DNA of 64,000 nt from Dasypus novemcinctus (taxonomy: Eukaryota; Chordata; Mammalia; Cingulata; Dasypodidae), in assembly GCF_030445035.2 (NCBI RefSeq), contig NC_080695.1, forward strand, positions 1,792,545-1,856,544. Reading direction: 5' to 3'. Each line of letters opens with the position of its first letter. Within the stretch, counting starts at the first letter, position 1. Shown here piece by piece: positions 13,481-25,000 of this stretch. A program made the translations under genes and the position numbers. The notes under the pieces were generated by a model. The model saw nothing but the letters and a program-made list of their open reading frames with translations, made no database searches and had not been told where the DNA came from.

Positions 13481-16400
13481 CCGCGCGGACTTGCCCCCCC
13501 ACCCCGCGAGGGCCCCCGGCAGGAGGCCTCGCCCGCACCGCCCCAGGCCTCACCGACTTCCCTCTGGGCGACCCCCGGGGGGCGTGGGAGGTGGAGCGGG
13601 AAGGACTGGGAGGCCCCTGGCCTCTCCGCGACGCCTCCCCCAACGCCGTGCCTGCAGTGGCCCCCGGGGGCCAGGCTGCCCCACCCGTCGCGGCTCCTTC
13701 CCAGCCGGTCCTGAGCCTGGCGCGGCCGCAGAAGCCCGAAGTCCACCTCTCCTGCCTTTGGGGGTGGCGCTGGGGGTGGAGGCGTCCCTCAGGCCCAAGG
13801 TCCCAGACGGCCGCGGGGGAGGGCGGGGAGGGCGCCGCACACCCCCATGCCAGCCCCACGTGGCCCCTGGGACCCCGCTGCTCAGGCTGAGGGAATGGAG
13901 CACCGTGGGGAGGGAGGCGGCTCGGCAGGGGCTCTGGGTGGCTGCCTCGAGGTGGCAGCCGCTCGGCCCTGCACCCCAACCTCGGGGTTCTTGTCCGGCC
14001 GCCCCTGCCGCTGCCTCAGCACCCACCTGTGCAGGAGACCAGGTCCCTTGGTCCTGGGGCTCGCCCTGCGTGGGGGTGCGACCGGAGTGCCCCCGTCTCC
14101 CACTTCCCTCCCCCCCAGGAAAGGAGCCCCATGGGTGGGGGCTCGAGGGGTGCCGGGTCTGTGGGGACCGCCGTGGGTGGGCTGGGGGCTGCTGTGGGAG
14201 CACAGCGTGCCAGCTCCTCTGCCCGCCCGCCCGGCCCTGCTGTCCAGCAGACCATGCAGGTGGCCCTGGCTGGGGGGCACCGGGCAGCCTCCGTGCCAGC
14301 AGCTCCACCAGCACCTTCTGCACACGGACCCCCGATGGCGCCGCCCGCCCGGCGGGACCCCCTCCCCACGGGCTGACAGGTCGCGGTCTCAGCTGCTCTA
14401 GCCCAGGCTGGCCGTCCCCTGCCTCACTGCCCACCCGAGGCCACTGTCCGGGAGAGGCAGGTGGGGATGGGTGGGGAGCCCCGATGGTGCAGACCCCACC
14501 CGGGGAGGCGCCCTGTCTCAGCAGAGGGGACCGCAGCCCAGGGGACCAAGGACTCCTGGGGGGGCAGGGCAGGACTTGGCCCTGCTGGGGAAAGCCCAGG
14601 GGGCTGCCCGAGGGGGTGCTCAGATGTGGGGCCAGAGGAGGCCAGGTGGGGGGGTGCGGTCGGCCGAGCTTGCAAGGGGCCCTAGTGCGGTGCAGCGTGC
14701 GCCCGTCCCAGCGCCATGGCCGGGCCCGTCCTGCGCCCCTGCCCTCCACCTGCACCCCTCAGCACCTGTGCCATGTGGCTGGCGCATGTGTGCTCAGGCT
14801 GCGCCCCACTTCCTGCCAGGGGCAGCCCGCTGGACGCCCACAGGTCAGCGAGATCGGGGCCCCTGGCCTGGCCCACAGCCGGGTGGCGAGAGGTTTGTTC
14901 TCTGGGCGCTTCCGGGCCCCGTCGGGGCTGCTGGCCTGGCCTGCTCTCCCCCGCCAGCCTCTGGGGGTGTTCTGGTGTGGGGGCAGGGACCGTGGGCCCC
15001 TCAGCCTCTGCCACAGCCAGCCCCCACCAGCCCCTGCCCCCTCCTTGAGCCTGAGTCCCCTGGGTGTGGGGTACAGAGCCAGCACTGGGGTGTAGGGGCT
15101 GGGCCGCCACAGGTGTCCGTGCTGCAGCCCCTGGGGCCCTGGATGGGGTCGGTGCTGCCCTCGTTGACCCAGGGGGGCTCAGTCGCCCCCAGGGCACAGG
15201 AGGCCTGGCAAAGTGCTGCCGCCTCTGCCCAGCGAGACAGCCGCAGGGACCCACAAGCTGGGCTCGCATTGGGGTCACCCCAGCTGAGGAGCAGACCCAC
15301 GGCTTGGCCGAAGCGGGAAGGGTCACGCCTGGGGGTCTTGGGAGCCACAGCAGGCATCACACCGAGCGGAGAGGGCAGCGGGGAGACGTGTGGACAGGCG
15401 CAGGGCCTGAGCGCAGGCAGGAGGCCGGGCGGGGCGGCGGTCCAGCCCTTGCCCCCCGCCCCACCCCGTCCCGGTGGCTACAGCACAGGCAGGCTCTGCC
15501 TGCACCCCGGGGGCCCTCCTCTGCAGTGGCCGTCCTCAGCTGCCCTGCCCGCCCCGCCCTGGCCCTACCCATAAGCCCACTGGGCGGCTCCAGATCAAGG
15601 CCCCCTGCCCGCACCCTGCAGTGGGGTCCGAGTGTCCTGTCCGTGAGCAGGTGGGGAGGGGGGTGGCCAAACAGTAGTGAGCTCCCCAATCATGGAGGCA
15701 TGTGAGCTGGAGCAGGGGGCTGCACAAGCCGCCAGGGTGCTGAGCGGGCCAGGCGGGGATGGCCTGGCCCCCCGGTCCTGTGCAGGGCCTGGGGCAGCAG
15801 CTACCAATATGCTCACAGAGCAGCCGCGCTGGCCCCCGGCGGCCTTCCTGGGCCTGTCACAGCCGATTTTTTCCCCGCCTGAGTGGCAGGCTGGCCGGTG
15901 GGGGCGTGTGGGGGCGCAGGGGAGCTGTGCGACCCCCCAGCACTGGGACCTGCCGCCGAGGCTGGCCCCCGGAGCCTGTGCGCCCGTGCGGCGGCCGGCG
16001 GGTGGGCCGAGGCGCATGGGGCCTGGGGGCGGCCCTGTTGGCGGCGCCCCCGGCTGAGCGGGGGAGGCTGCGCGGCCACGGCTAATTTGTACGCTAAGTG
16101 CTTGTGACAGGGACTCGCCAGCCAGAAGCCGCGGCGGCCGCCGGGAAGGCCGCACCTGCACGCCCGTGGGCGTCTGGACAGGGCGGGTGGCGAGGGAGGC
16201 CTGGCCAAGGTGGGAGAAGGCCCCGGGGGAGCGAGGCGCACAGGGGGTGGGGGGTGCTGGCAGCACGAGGATGGAGCCCGGTGCCCCAGCTTGGCATCTC
16301 CTCCTCTGTCTCCGCGACCCAGCATGGCAGAGGCACGGTGGCACCCGTGGGGACGAGCGACCCCTGCCCGAGCTCCCCTCCCGCGGCTTTCCTGGACCCA

Positions 16401-16930
16401 CAGGGGCGGGGGCCGGCTGCAAGTGGCCGGGGGGCTTGACACCTGGGCTCCTGTGCTGGTGGCCACTGGCAGGCGTGGGTGCTGGGGGGCCCGGCGGGCG
16501 GGGCGCTGGGCTGCACTGTGGCAGCTCCGCCGCCTGCGGCCTGCCCTGAGCCAGCTGCCGGTGGCTTTAATTGAGCCTTCGCATTCGATGGACCGTTTGG
16601 TGACAAGCCTCCCACCCTCTGCCCTGAGAGTGGCCTGTGCACGTGCAGGGGCTCTGGGGCACTGGCGGGGTCCGCTGGGGCCTGAGCCCCCAGAATCGGG
16701 GGCAGGCAGCTCCCACGCGGCCCCCACGCCGCCTGCTGCTCCCGTCACCCCACTAGTGTGGGCAGGACGGTGGGCGTGCGCCCTCACGGAAAAGCCCAGC
16801 AGACCAAGGCCTGCCCACCCACCCACGCAGCCCGGAGGCCCAGCCTGCTGGGCACACACCGCCCCTGCCCGCCCCAGCGCCTGCCGCCCGGCGAGGGGCC
16901 CGAGTCCCCGAGAGGACCGAGGGGGACACA
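13480..16930. other. CAPN15-PRR35 intergenic stretch, no gene recognised
   Basis: GC-rich unique sequence. No exon with a conserved protein was recognised on either strand. Two short AT-rich islets stand out, GGCTAATTTGTACGCTAAGT at about 16079-16098 and GGCTTTAATTGAGCC at about 16562-16576. They are listed as possible conserved non-coding elements under findings. Confidence 0.5.
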
Positions 16931-16950
16931 GAGCCATACAAAAGGAAACC

Positions 16951-16956
16951 TTTATT
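16951..16956 (-). terminator. CAPN15: CAPN15 polyadenylation signal AATAAA
   Basis: Canonical AATAAA on the minus strand about 705 bp past the conserved CAPN15 stop. It is followed within 30 bp by a GU-rich stretch (TTTTGTATGGCTCTGTGTCC). The 3' UTR would be 17660 to about 16935. Confidence 0.85.
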
Positions 16957-17660
16957 TGGTCCATCGGAGCCTGGTCCAGGAGCCGCCCTCGAGACCCCAG
17001 CTGTGCGGGGCGGAACCGGCGTTGATAAAATAGCCTCTGTCATTAGAGCCGGCGTATTTACAGGGTTAAAAACATTCACAGCTCGGGGCGGAATGGCGAA
17101 ATAAAAAGGAGACCCAAGGCTGGAGGAGCCGCGATTCTCGAGGCATAAAAAACCCCACGCGCCAGGACAGGCGGGCCGTGGTCCCGGGCTCGGCTGAGGC
17201 GGGGAGCAGCAGGCTGGGCCGCGGGGACCGCGGGAGCCCCCGCCCCGCGCATGGCTTCTGTCCTGGGCAGCGCCCCGGGATTTGCATAGTGTCGCCAGGG
17301 GTGGGGGCAGCCGAGAAGCCCCCCACCCCGCGGTCACCTGAACCTGCCCCTGGGACGCGCACGCCGCGCCGCTGGGGCACGGGGGCTCCTGGCGGCCGGG
17401 GCCGGCGTTTGGTTTAGTGGACCGAGCCCTGCTGCGCCCGCCTGGCTCTGCTGCGCCCGCCTGGCGCCCCACGGCTGCCCAGCCCCCCGGCTCGGGGCGG
17501 GTTCGAGGTATTTTGCTTCCAGCCCGGAGGCCGCGGCAGGCGGCGCTCGCGGGCTGGGTCCTGAGATTGTGGCCGGCGTCCGGGCGGGCTCCCTCCTAAA
17601 GTGCGTGTGGCGCGGCCGGTCGTGCCCTCCCCGTCCCGGGGAGCGGGCCGCGATGGCGGG

Positions 17661-19162
17661 TCACAGGGGCCGGGGGCCCGTGCAGGCCGGCGACCGCGGG
17701 CGTTGAGCGGGGGGCAGTGGGTGCCCTTGGCGGACGTCCAGTCGCTCAGCGGGGCCTGGGCGGCCTTGCGGTGGGCCAGGCGGTGCGTGATAGAGAAGCC
17801 GGCGTTGCCTCCAGCTGCGACAGGATCACCAGGACCTGCCTGGGGGAGGGGGCTGGTGAGGGGCCGGGAGGGGGGCGGGGCGGGCGAGGCCGGGCGGGGC
17901 GCACCTGTGCAGCGGGGGCACGCTGTCCTGCGTGCGCAGGCTGCCCGCGCGTGGACACGACGTTGAAGCTGTCGGTGCAGTCGCACTGCACATGCAGGAA
18001 GGCGCGGGGGTGCCGGTTCTCCACCACCACGATGAGCCCCGCCCAGCCGTGCGTCAGGTAGTAGCAGGTCATGCCCTCGCGGCCCTGCGCGGGGGGCGCG
18101 GTGAGCAGGGCCAGGCCACCTGGCCCACCCCGCGGCCACCTATCCTACCTCGAGCCGCTCGTCCCGGCCCCCACACCCCCCGCCCCTACCTCGAGCTGCT
18201 CGTCCCGGCCCCCACACCCCCCGCCCCTACCTCGAGCTGCTCGCCCTGGCCCCCACACCCCCTGCCCCTACCTCGAGCCGCTCGTCCTGGCCCCCACACC
18301 CCCCGCCCCTACCTCGAGCTGCTCGTCCCGGCCCCCACCCCCACCCGCCCCTACCTCGAGCCGCTCGCCCTGGCCCACCCCCCCCCGCCCCTACCTCGAG
18401 CCGCTCGCCCTGGCCCCCACACCCCCCGCCCCTACCTCGAGCCGCTCGCCCTGGCCCCCACACCCCCCGCCCCTACCTCGTGCCGCTCGCCCCCGGCTCT
18501 CCGTCAGCAGGATGATGGCGTCGGCCAGCGTGGTCGGCTGTGCCTCCAGCGGCTCCACCATGACCAAGCGAGAGCTGTAGACAGCCAGCACGTGGCCAGG
18601 CGGGGCCACCGAGGGGCCGGAGGCTGCAGGCAGGGGCGAGTGAGGGGGTGCGGGCACTGCCGCCCGGCCGGGCCCCCCGCGGTCCGGGCGCTCACCCTGC
18701 GCGGGCGGGCCAGCGCCCCAGTGGTTGAAGGCGCAGCACACGACCGCGTACTCGCCGGGCTCCAGCATCACATCGCAGCTGACGAACTTCTTGACGGCGC
18801 GCTTGCTGTGCGCCAGGAGGCGGCCCAGGCGGAGGCGGCCGGCGCCGCCCAGGGCAGCGCGGAACACCAGGATGCACAGGTCCAGCAGGTGGCCGTCGCC
18901 CACGTCCGAGCGCCTGCGGGCACACAGGTCGGGGCTCGCACGGGGCGCGCAGTGGCGCTCCCAGCCCCCGCCAGTGCGGCGCGCCGCCCGGCAAGCCCAC
19001 CTGCTGCCCTCCTGGAAGAGCGCAAACTCGAGGGAGGCGCGCTCCAGCACGGTGAGCGCGGTGACACCCACGGGCCCGCTGGCCGAGCGGGGGAAGGCGC
19101 CCGGCACCCGCACCTCCTGCCAGTCCGCGTGCACCTTGCAGACGTCCACGGAGTCGAAGTAC
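17661..19162 (-). CDS. CAPN15: CAPN15 C-terminal and SOL-domain exons
   Basis: Exons 19162-19001, 18913-18696, 18623-18477, 18084-17905 and 17839-17661 encode [95 protein letters not shown] and the end of the protein. Five of the eight slips lie here: 18490 (extra G), 17943 (extra G), 17801 (missing G) and two extra bases before the stop. The exon ending at 18477 borders the repeat array that copies its donor. Confidence 0.9.
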
Positions 19163-21986
19163 CTGCGGCCAGCACGCGCCCGTCACCCTGGGCCGCCCCG
19201 CCCGCCCCCGCCCCCGCACGCCGCCGCACCTGATGAAGTCGCTGTACTCCATCCAGAAGACGCCCTCGCTGCTGCCGTGCGGCAGGAGCTCGCCGCGCAG
19301 GTGCACCGGCCAGTGCGGCCATGCGTCGGACCAGCTGCCGTTCCAGGAGAAGCGGCCCCACGGGTTCCGGAGCCGAAGGAGCCTGCGGACCAAGGGCTGA
19401 GGCACAGCCGCCCCCGCGGCCCCAGACACCCTGTCCCCAGCTGGCTGGCCTACCTGCAGCCCTGGACATCGCGCACGTCCAGGATGGAGTAGGCGTGGCG
19501 AGGGCGCAGGCCCAGGCTCTCGTAGGCCGCGTCGTCCACCTTCATGTTGCCGCCCCCGCAGGAGGCGCCCATGAGGAAGCTGCGCGGGAGGCCGGGCTCA
19601 GGTGGTACCGAGGCGGGACGGCCCGCGGCCCGCGCCCGCCGACCCCAGCCCAGGGTGCCGCCCCTCACCCGGCCTCCTTGGAGCTCAGCATCGTGGCCCA
19701 GATGAGGTCGGCGTCCACGGGCTCCTCGCGGGGGGTTGGTGGAGCTGACCTGTAGCACGAGGCTCTCGCAGGGCGCGCCCGTGAGCGTGGCCAGGCCCTC
19801 GATGGCCCGCCCGGCCTGCAGGGCGAAGTACGAGCCGTGCAGCTTGGCCAGCGCCTTCTCGATGAGCGCCACCCAGAGCTGCTTGCGCTGCGCCTGCAGG
19901 CAGGCAGCCGGAGCTGTGGGCTGGGCAGGGGCCAAGGCTGCCCGCCGTGCCCGCCGCACCCGGCCCGCCCCGCCGCGCCGGCCCGCCCGCCGACCTGGGA
20001 GAAGAGCAGGAAGCCGGCCTCGTCGCAGGGCAGCATGTCGTCCACCAGCACTGTCGTCCAGGTGCCGTCCTTGCACAGCCGCACCTGGTAGGCGCCCTCG
20101 GGGCACAGGCTGCGCGTCACCAGCACCCGCTCCACCAGGTCGGGGCGCTCGGCCAGCACGGCCAGCGCGCTCAGGAACCTGCGGCCAGGAGGCCTCAGCG
20201 GGGCCCGCGCCGCCCCCCGCGGCCCCCCCGCCCCGGCGCGGCGCTCACCAGCAGTTGCCCAGGAGCCCCTGCAGGATGTCCGAGGGCCGCAGGGTCCTGA
20301 ACACGGACCACTGCACGCCGCGGTCCCGCAGCAGGGAGCAGTTGATCTCGTGGGGCCGCAGCCACTGCTTCACGCGCTGCTGCACGCTGTCCCCCTCGGG
20401 GAAGCCCACCGAGCGCGGCCCAGGCGGGAAGCTGTCGTCCACGAAGTTCACGCTGTTCTGCGGGGCCAGAGTCACATGCTGAGCCGGGCCCGCCCGACTC
20501 GGTTTTCCCAAGAGCCCGCTGGGGTGCCAGGAGCTGCGGCGGGCAGGGCTGGCCGGCCCCCACGGTTGGGGAGGGAGACCGAGTGCGCGACGCTGGCGGC
20601 CTCCCACCTGGGGGCCGAGGCGCGGGTCGCGCACCTGCTGGCAGAAGGCCACGATGCTCTCCCACAGTGCCTTGGCCTCGCCCTCGTCCGTCTGCCGCCG
20701 CTTCTCCACGTGCACGCTCTCCCGGCGCCGCAGGGGCGTGGCGTCCCGGCGCGGGCCCCCCGGCAGCTGGGGGCTGTGGCAGGCGGCGCAGTGCCCGGCG
20801 CGGGGCTCGTTGAGCAGGGTGCAGGCCGGGCAGGCCCACTGGCCGGGGGCCTCAGGCAGCGCGGCCGGGAAGGGGCCGGCAGCCTTGCAGGCCGAGGGGC
20901 CCCGACCGCAGGCACCCGCGCCGGGCCCCGACTTGTCGGCGCCGCAGTCGGGGCAGCGGGAGGCTGCCTGGCCACGCTCCTGGAAGCCGTGCAGCTTGCA
21001 GCAGCCACAGGCTGCGCAGCGGGCGGCCGCCGTGGGGTTCCGCAGCGAGCATCTGGCGCACGGCCAGCTGGTGAAGTCGGGGCTGGAGGGGCTGGCGGGC
21101 GTGTAGCGGACGGAGTCGCCGGCCAGGGCGATGAGCTCGCCGCCCTCGCCGGGCGCGGGGCCCTCCGCGGCCACCTCCTCCTCCAGCGTGCCCAGCCGCT
21201 GGCCCGTCAGCAGCTCGGCCAGGCGGGAGGGCGCGGCCGCGGCCCAGCCTGGGCCCTGGGGGGACCCCTTGGGGCCGGGCACAGGCTGCGTGGTCTCGGG
21301 CACCGGTGGCGGCAGCGGGGGTGGGACCTCGCGCCGGCTGCGGGGCACGGGGTGGTTCTGGGGGGCTGGCGAGAAGGGGTTACAGGGCGGCCCCCCGCGG
21401 GGGCTCCTGGTCGGCGGCGGGCGGGTCGGCCTCGGCCCCCTCCCCGGGTGGGCCCGGCGTGGCGTGGAAGCCGGCGGGGGCCACGACCTCGGGGACCACC
21501 AGTGCCTCCGGGGGGATCCTGGGCAGGGAGAGCCTGCGGGGGCCGCCACAGGCGGAGCAGGAGCCGGCCACTGGCGTGTTGTGCAGCGTGCAGCGCGGGC
21601 AGGCCCAGCCACGCCCCGGCTCCGCCGCCACCTCAGGGTGCGCGCCCGCTGGCTCCGCGGCCCCCGGGCCCGCCTCCCCCGGGCAGCCGCCCCTGGGCTC
21701 TGCCAGGGCAGGGGGCGTTGGCGGCAGGACCCCACCGAGGCCGGGCGGCAGGGCGCGGCCGGCTGCGGGGTCGGGGGCGAAGCCGCACGCCTCGCAGGCC
21801 TCCTTGCCCAGGAAGTTGCGGAAGGTGCAGCGGATGCAGGGCCATTTCTGCTCCTCCACGCTCAGGCGCAGGATGCGGTCGAGGTCGGGCCTCCGGCGGG
21901 GTGCCTCGCAGATGGCGCAATGGCGCTGGCCGGCCAGGTTCAGGAAGGTGCAGCGGGGCGCAGGCCCACCCCCCATCCGCGGCCAT
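17661..21986 (-). CDS. CAPN15: CAPN15 (SOLH), small-optic-lobes calpain
   Basis: Non-classical calpain: five RanBP2-type zinc fingers, a CysPc protease domain and a C-terminal SOL domain. The eleven coding exons are 22008-20635, 20457-20249, 20178-19995, 19893-19669, 19579-19454, 19382-19230, 19162-19001, 18913-18696, 18623-18477, 18084-17905 and 17839-17661. All have GT/AG borders and compatible phases. ATG is at 21986-21984 (MAADGGWAC, human MATVGEWSC). The catalytic residues are Cys in QGLLGNCW, His in [12 protein letters not shown] and Asn in RLRNPWGRF. The C-terminus includes [20 protein letters not shown] and [12 protein letters not shown]. Expected length is about 1042 residues (human 1086). 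Eight single-base slips relative to the conserved frame sit mostly in G or C runs, near 21965, 21391, 19733, 18490, 17943, 17801 and twice in the last 50 bases. Restoring each recovers human-like protein to the conserved TGA at 17663-17661. No splice site is damaged and no other truncating change was noticed, so consensus error is the likeliest cause. The substrate is not known from sequence. Confidence 0.95.
18145..18480. repeat. 41-bp minisatellite copying a CAPN15 exon end and 5' splice site
   Basis: Eight tandem units of about 41 bp, plus-strand core CTACCTCGAGCCGCTCG followed by CCCTGGCCCCCACACCCC. On the minus strand every unit reads GAGCGGCTCGAG|GTAGGGGC. This reproduces the last bases of the CAPN15 exon (GAGCGGCACGAG) and its donor GTAGGG at 18476. 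The array starts at the true donor and runs into the following intron, so the intron begins with eight decoy 5' splice sites. Confidence 0.93.
19230..20457 (-). CDS. CAPN15: CAPN15 protease-core exons
   Basis: Five exons encode the calpain catalytic domain. 20457-20249 ends inside the codon after the active-site cysteine (GNC|W). 20178-19995 gives [20 protein letters not shown] and [11 protein letters not shown]. 19893-19669 gives [20 protein letters not shown] and one C-run slip. 19579-19454 gives the histidine block [18 protein letters not shown]. 19382-19230 gives the asparagine block [17 protein letters not shown]. All residues of the Cys-His-Asn triad are present. GNCW instead of the classical GDCW is also seen in human CAPN15. 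Confidence 0.94.
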
Positions 21987-22008
21987 CGGCCCGGGCGCGA
22001 GCGTGCGG
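20635..22008 (-). CDS. CAPN15: CAPN15 zinc-finger exon (first canonical coding exon)
   Basis: The acceptor TTGCAG is at 22010-22009 and the donor CAGCAG|GTGCGC is at 20634. It encodes five W-x-C-x2-C-x10-C-x2-C RanBP2-type fingers: [15 protein letters not shown] (its first CxxC is split by a C-run slip), [58 protein letters not shown] and [18 protein letters not shown], plus an extra CPDCGADK. Such fingers bind ubiquitin or RNA in other proteins. The linker [20 protein letters not shown] is almost identical to human. The second slip is in a run of six G near 21391. Removing one base from each run gives exactly 450 codons. Confidence 0.93.
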
Positions 22009-25000
22009 CTGCAAGGGAGGGGTGAGGGCGGCGTCAGCACAGCGTGCGGCGTCCCCGGGGACCAGCCGAGCCCCGAGCAGGGGCCCCGGGGTGCGCAGCA
22101 GGGCCCCCGGCAGCCCCTCGACCCGGGCCCCGCATGCTGAGCGGGCGCGGGCCGTGCACCCTGGAGCAGCCTGCAGGGCCACCGCGGCTCCTCCGAGCAG
22201 GAGATCGGGAGTTTCCAGGAGCTGCCCGGGCTGCGGCACTCTCCAGCCCAGATCCTCAGTTCAGGGAGTCCCTCGCAGAGAGGCGGAGGGAGAGCAAGGC
22301 AGGAGCCCCGGGGCACGGCGCGGCGGGCATGGGGCGGCCCTGGCCCAGCGCGGTGCTGGGCGGGTGTCCGCTGCCCCACCCGGCAGGTCGGGCAGCTGTG
22401 GCCACGCAGCTAGCCTGGGCGCGCAGAGACCACGTCTGCCAGAAACCACCCAGCAACTCCCGCCCCCCGCGCAGGCACCCGCGCCCCCCGCGCCGTGCTG
22501 GCGGCTCTGTGAGCAGTCTCAGGCGAGCCTGGCGGCACCCAGGCAAGCGGGGGCTGAAACCCGAGGCCACCCCTGCCCCGAGCCCCAGGAGCCGGGTGGG
22601 GGTGCAGCGGGGTGAGGCGTGGGGGCTGCCGAGCCCACTGAGACGGGCCCCCAGGACAAGGGTGCCACAGCCCCCCAAGCTCACGCCTCCCTGGGCGCGG
22701 GGCCAAGGAGAGGGGCCGGGCCCCCTGCCCGGCCTCTGACGGCAGCAGACGCGCCCGGGCGCCCACCCGGCTCGGGCAGGGGTCCCTTGGAGGGAGGGCT
22801 TGCTCGGCGCGGGCGACGGGGTCGGTCCGCACAGCGGAGGGCCCCGTTAGGTGGCAGCGCAGGAGGGGCCAGGACTCGCACCAAGTGCCTGCTCAGCCCC
22901 GCTGGGGCCGCCCGCTTGAGCGGAGGCCACGGAGCCACTCCTGGCACGGCGCCCCGTGCAGGGCCCAGGAAATGTGCGTCTGCGGGGGCGGAGGCTGCAC
23001 ACTGGAATCCACGAGATGACATGGACGCGCAAGGGGGCCCGGCGTCGAGCGGGAGTGTCGGTCAGGTGAGGACCAGGGTGGACGAGGGGTGGGCGCGGCC
23101 CAGAGTGGAGCGCCAGCCTCCCGCCTGCGAGCTCCCAGGCTCCTCCTGGGTGCCTCCTACAAGCAGCCGGGGTGGGGCAGTGCGCGGGTTTCTTTAAAGT
23201 CAGCCTGCGCCCCGGCCCAGGGGTCCCGTTGCTGGGCCCCGACCCGGGAGGATCGAGCCGCCCTCCACGCACGGCATTGGCAGCAGCGCTGCCTCCGACA
23301 GTCGCAGAGCGGAGAAAACCAGGCGTCCGCGCGGCAGGGTGGAACGCATAGCGGGCGCGGCTGAGGCATGCGGCACCACAAAGACCCTCACGGCGCCAGC
23401 GGCGGGTCACAAGGCCCCCGCGCCGCGCCGAGCCGCCCCGCAGCGCTCCTGGGAGAGGCGGATGGTCCGTGAGTAGGGGCTGGGGCGAACGGGTCTGCCG
23501 CCCAGCTGGCCCGCAGCGGCAGACTCGGTCAGCAGAGGATCTCGGAGGCCACGCCAAACGCAGGCCCCACCGGGGGTGAGTTCACAGGTGCAACCGCGCA
23601 GCCCCGCCATTGAGCTGCGGGACCTCAACAGCCTGCGGCCACGCCCACCCCACCAACCCTGGATGCTCGGAGGCTCGCCCTGCGCGGTGGCCCTGCAGAC
23701 GCCAGGCTGGCCGGCTCCAGGGCACACGCAAGCCACACCCTTGGGGGCAGCGCGGGCGCGCTCACAGAGCACCCGCCGAGCCCGGGCCTGGGGCCTGGGA
23801 GAGGCACTGCCCTGGCCCAACCCCGACCGTCCGGCGAGCAGCGGCCGCCCCTGTGGGCAGCAAGGATGATGGCCAGTGAGGGGGCCCTGCACGCCCCGGA
23901 GGGGAGGGCCAGCTGCACAGCCAGTGCTGGGCGCGGACAGGCTGCTCTCCAGCGAGGTCCGGGCTCCTCAACTGCGCAGGACCCTCGGCTCTTGCCCACT
24001 GGGGAGCCACGGAGGGAGCCCCGAGACGCGGGGACCCACCTCCCCCCGAGGAGGACCCCGGCACTGAGGCCTCGGGCCCTGCCTTCTTACCTCCGGGCCC
24101 GGGGCCGGGTGACCAGGGCAGCTGCCCAGACAGGACCCCCGGGGCCCCGACACCAGCCGGCCGCTGCGGGGGGCCCCGGGCAGGGCGGGCCCCCAGGGAA
24201 GCCGTGGTCCGACTCGGTCTCGGCGGCCAGCGAGGAGGCGGAGCTCCCCATGCTCTCCCTGGTCACATCCGGCTGGCGGCGGCGCCTGCGGGGCGGCCGG
24301 GGCAAGCGGCACAGGGAGGGTGGGGACGCCAGGCGGGCGGGGACGCCGAGGCAGGAAGACGACACACACAGAGAGAAACGAGAGAGGAGAGCGTGACTCC
24401 GCGGCGCGGACCCAGTGCGGGCCACCGCAGCACGGCGTCCTCGGGCCCGGGCCGCCCACTCAGAACCCTGAGCCCTTCCCAGCACCTCCTGAGGAGGCGT
24501 CCCTCCTCTGCCCACATGGCTGGCTTGACCGCAGGGGCCACGGGTGAGGTCACGCGGGGACAAAGGAGGGATGCGGCACGGCGTGGAGGTGGGGCCAGCA
24601 CCAGCGTCAGGCCAGATCCCGTGAGCCGGGCCGCGCAGCACGTGCAGCAGGCGGCCCTTCTGGAACCTTCCAGGCGGCCCAGGCCGCTCCTGCCCAGGGC
24701 GGGGCGGGGTCTGCACTGCCGGTCCCTCGGGGACCCCGGCCCAACGTGGGGCTGTCCTGCTGTCAGGAGCTCACGCGTCGGCAGGCCCGCGTGAACCTCG
24801 GGGTCTCCAGGAGCAGCCGGCCCTATTCAGGGGCCTGGGCCCCACCGTGGAAGAAGCATCGCACACCCCAGCGCTGCCCTCTGCGGCGGGGCCTGACCTG
24901 CCAGCGCAGGAAGGCTCAGGAGTTTCTAAACGGTGGGGCAGGAAGAACCACTAGGGTCTCGAGCTTCAGCGTCCACCCCCCTGCAGGGCAGCTGGCGTGG

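Noticed and set aside
12570-15095. 841-codon open frame and similar long frames on plus around the PRR35 promoter
   Set aside because: CpG-island composition leaves stops rare in every frame. The residue content is Arg/Pro/Ala/Gly only, with no domain and no conservation signal visible.
17932-18580. Plus-strand frames with repeated proline-rich [16 protein letters not shown] units
   Set aside because: Antisense translation of the 41-bp CAPN15 minisatellite.
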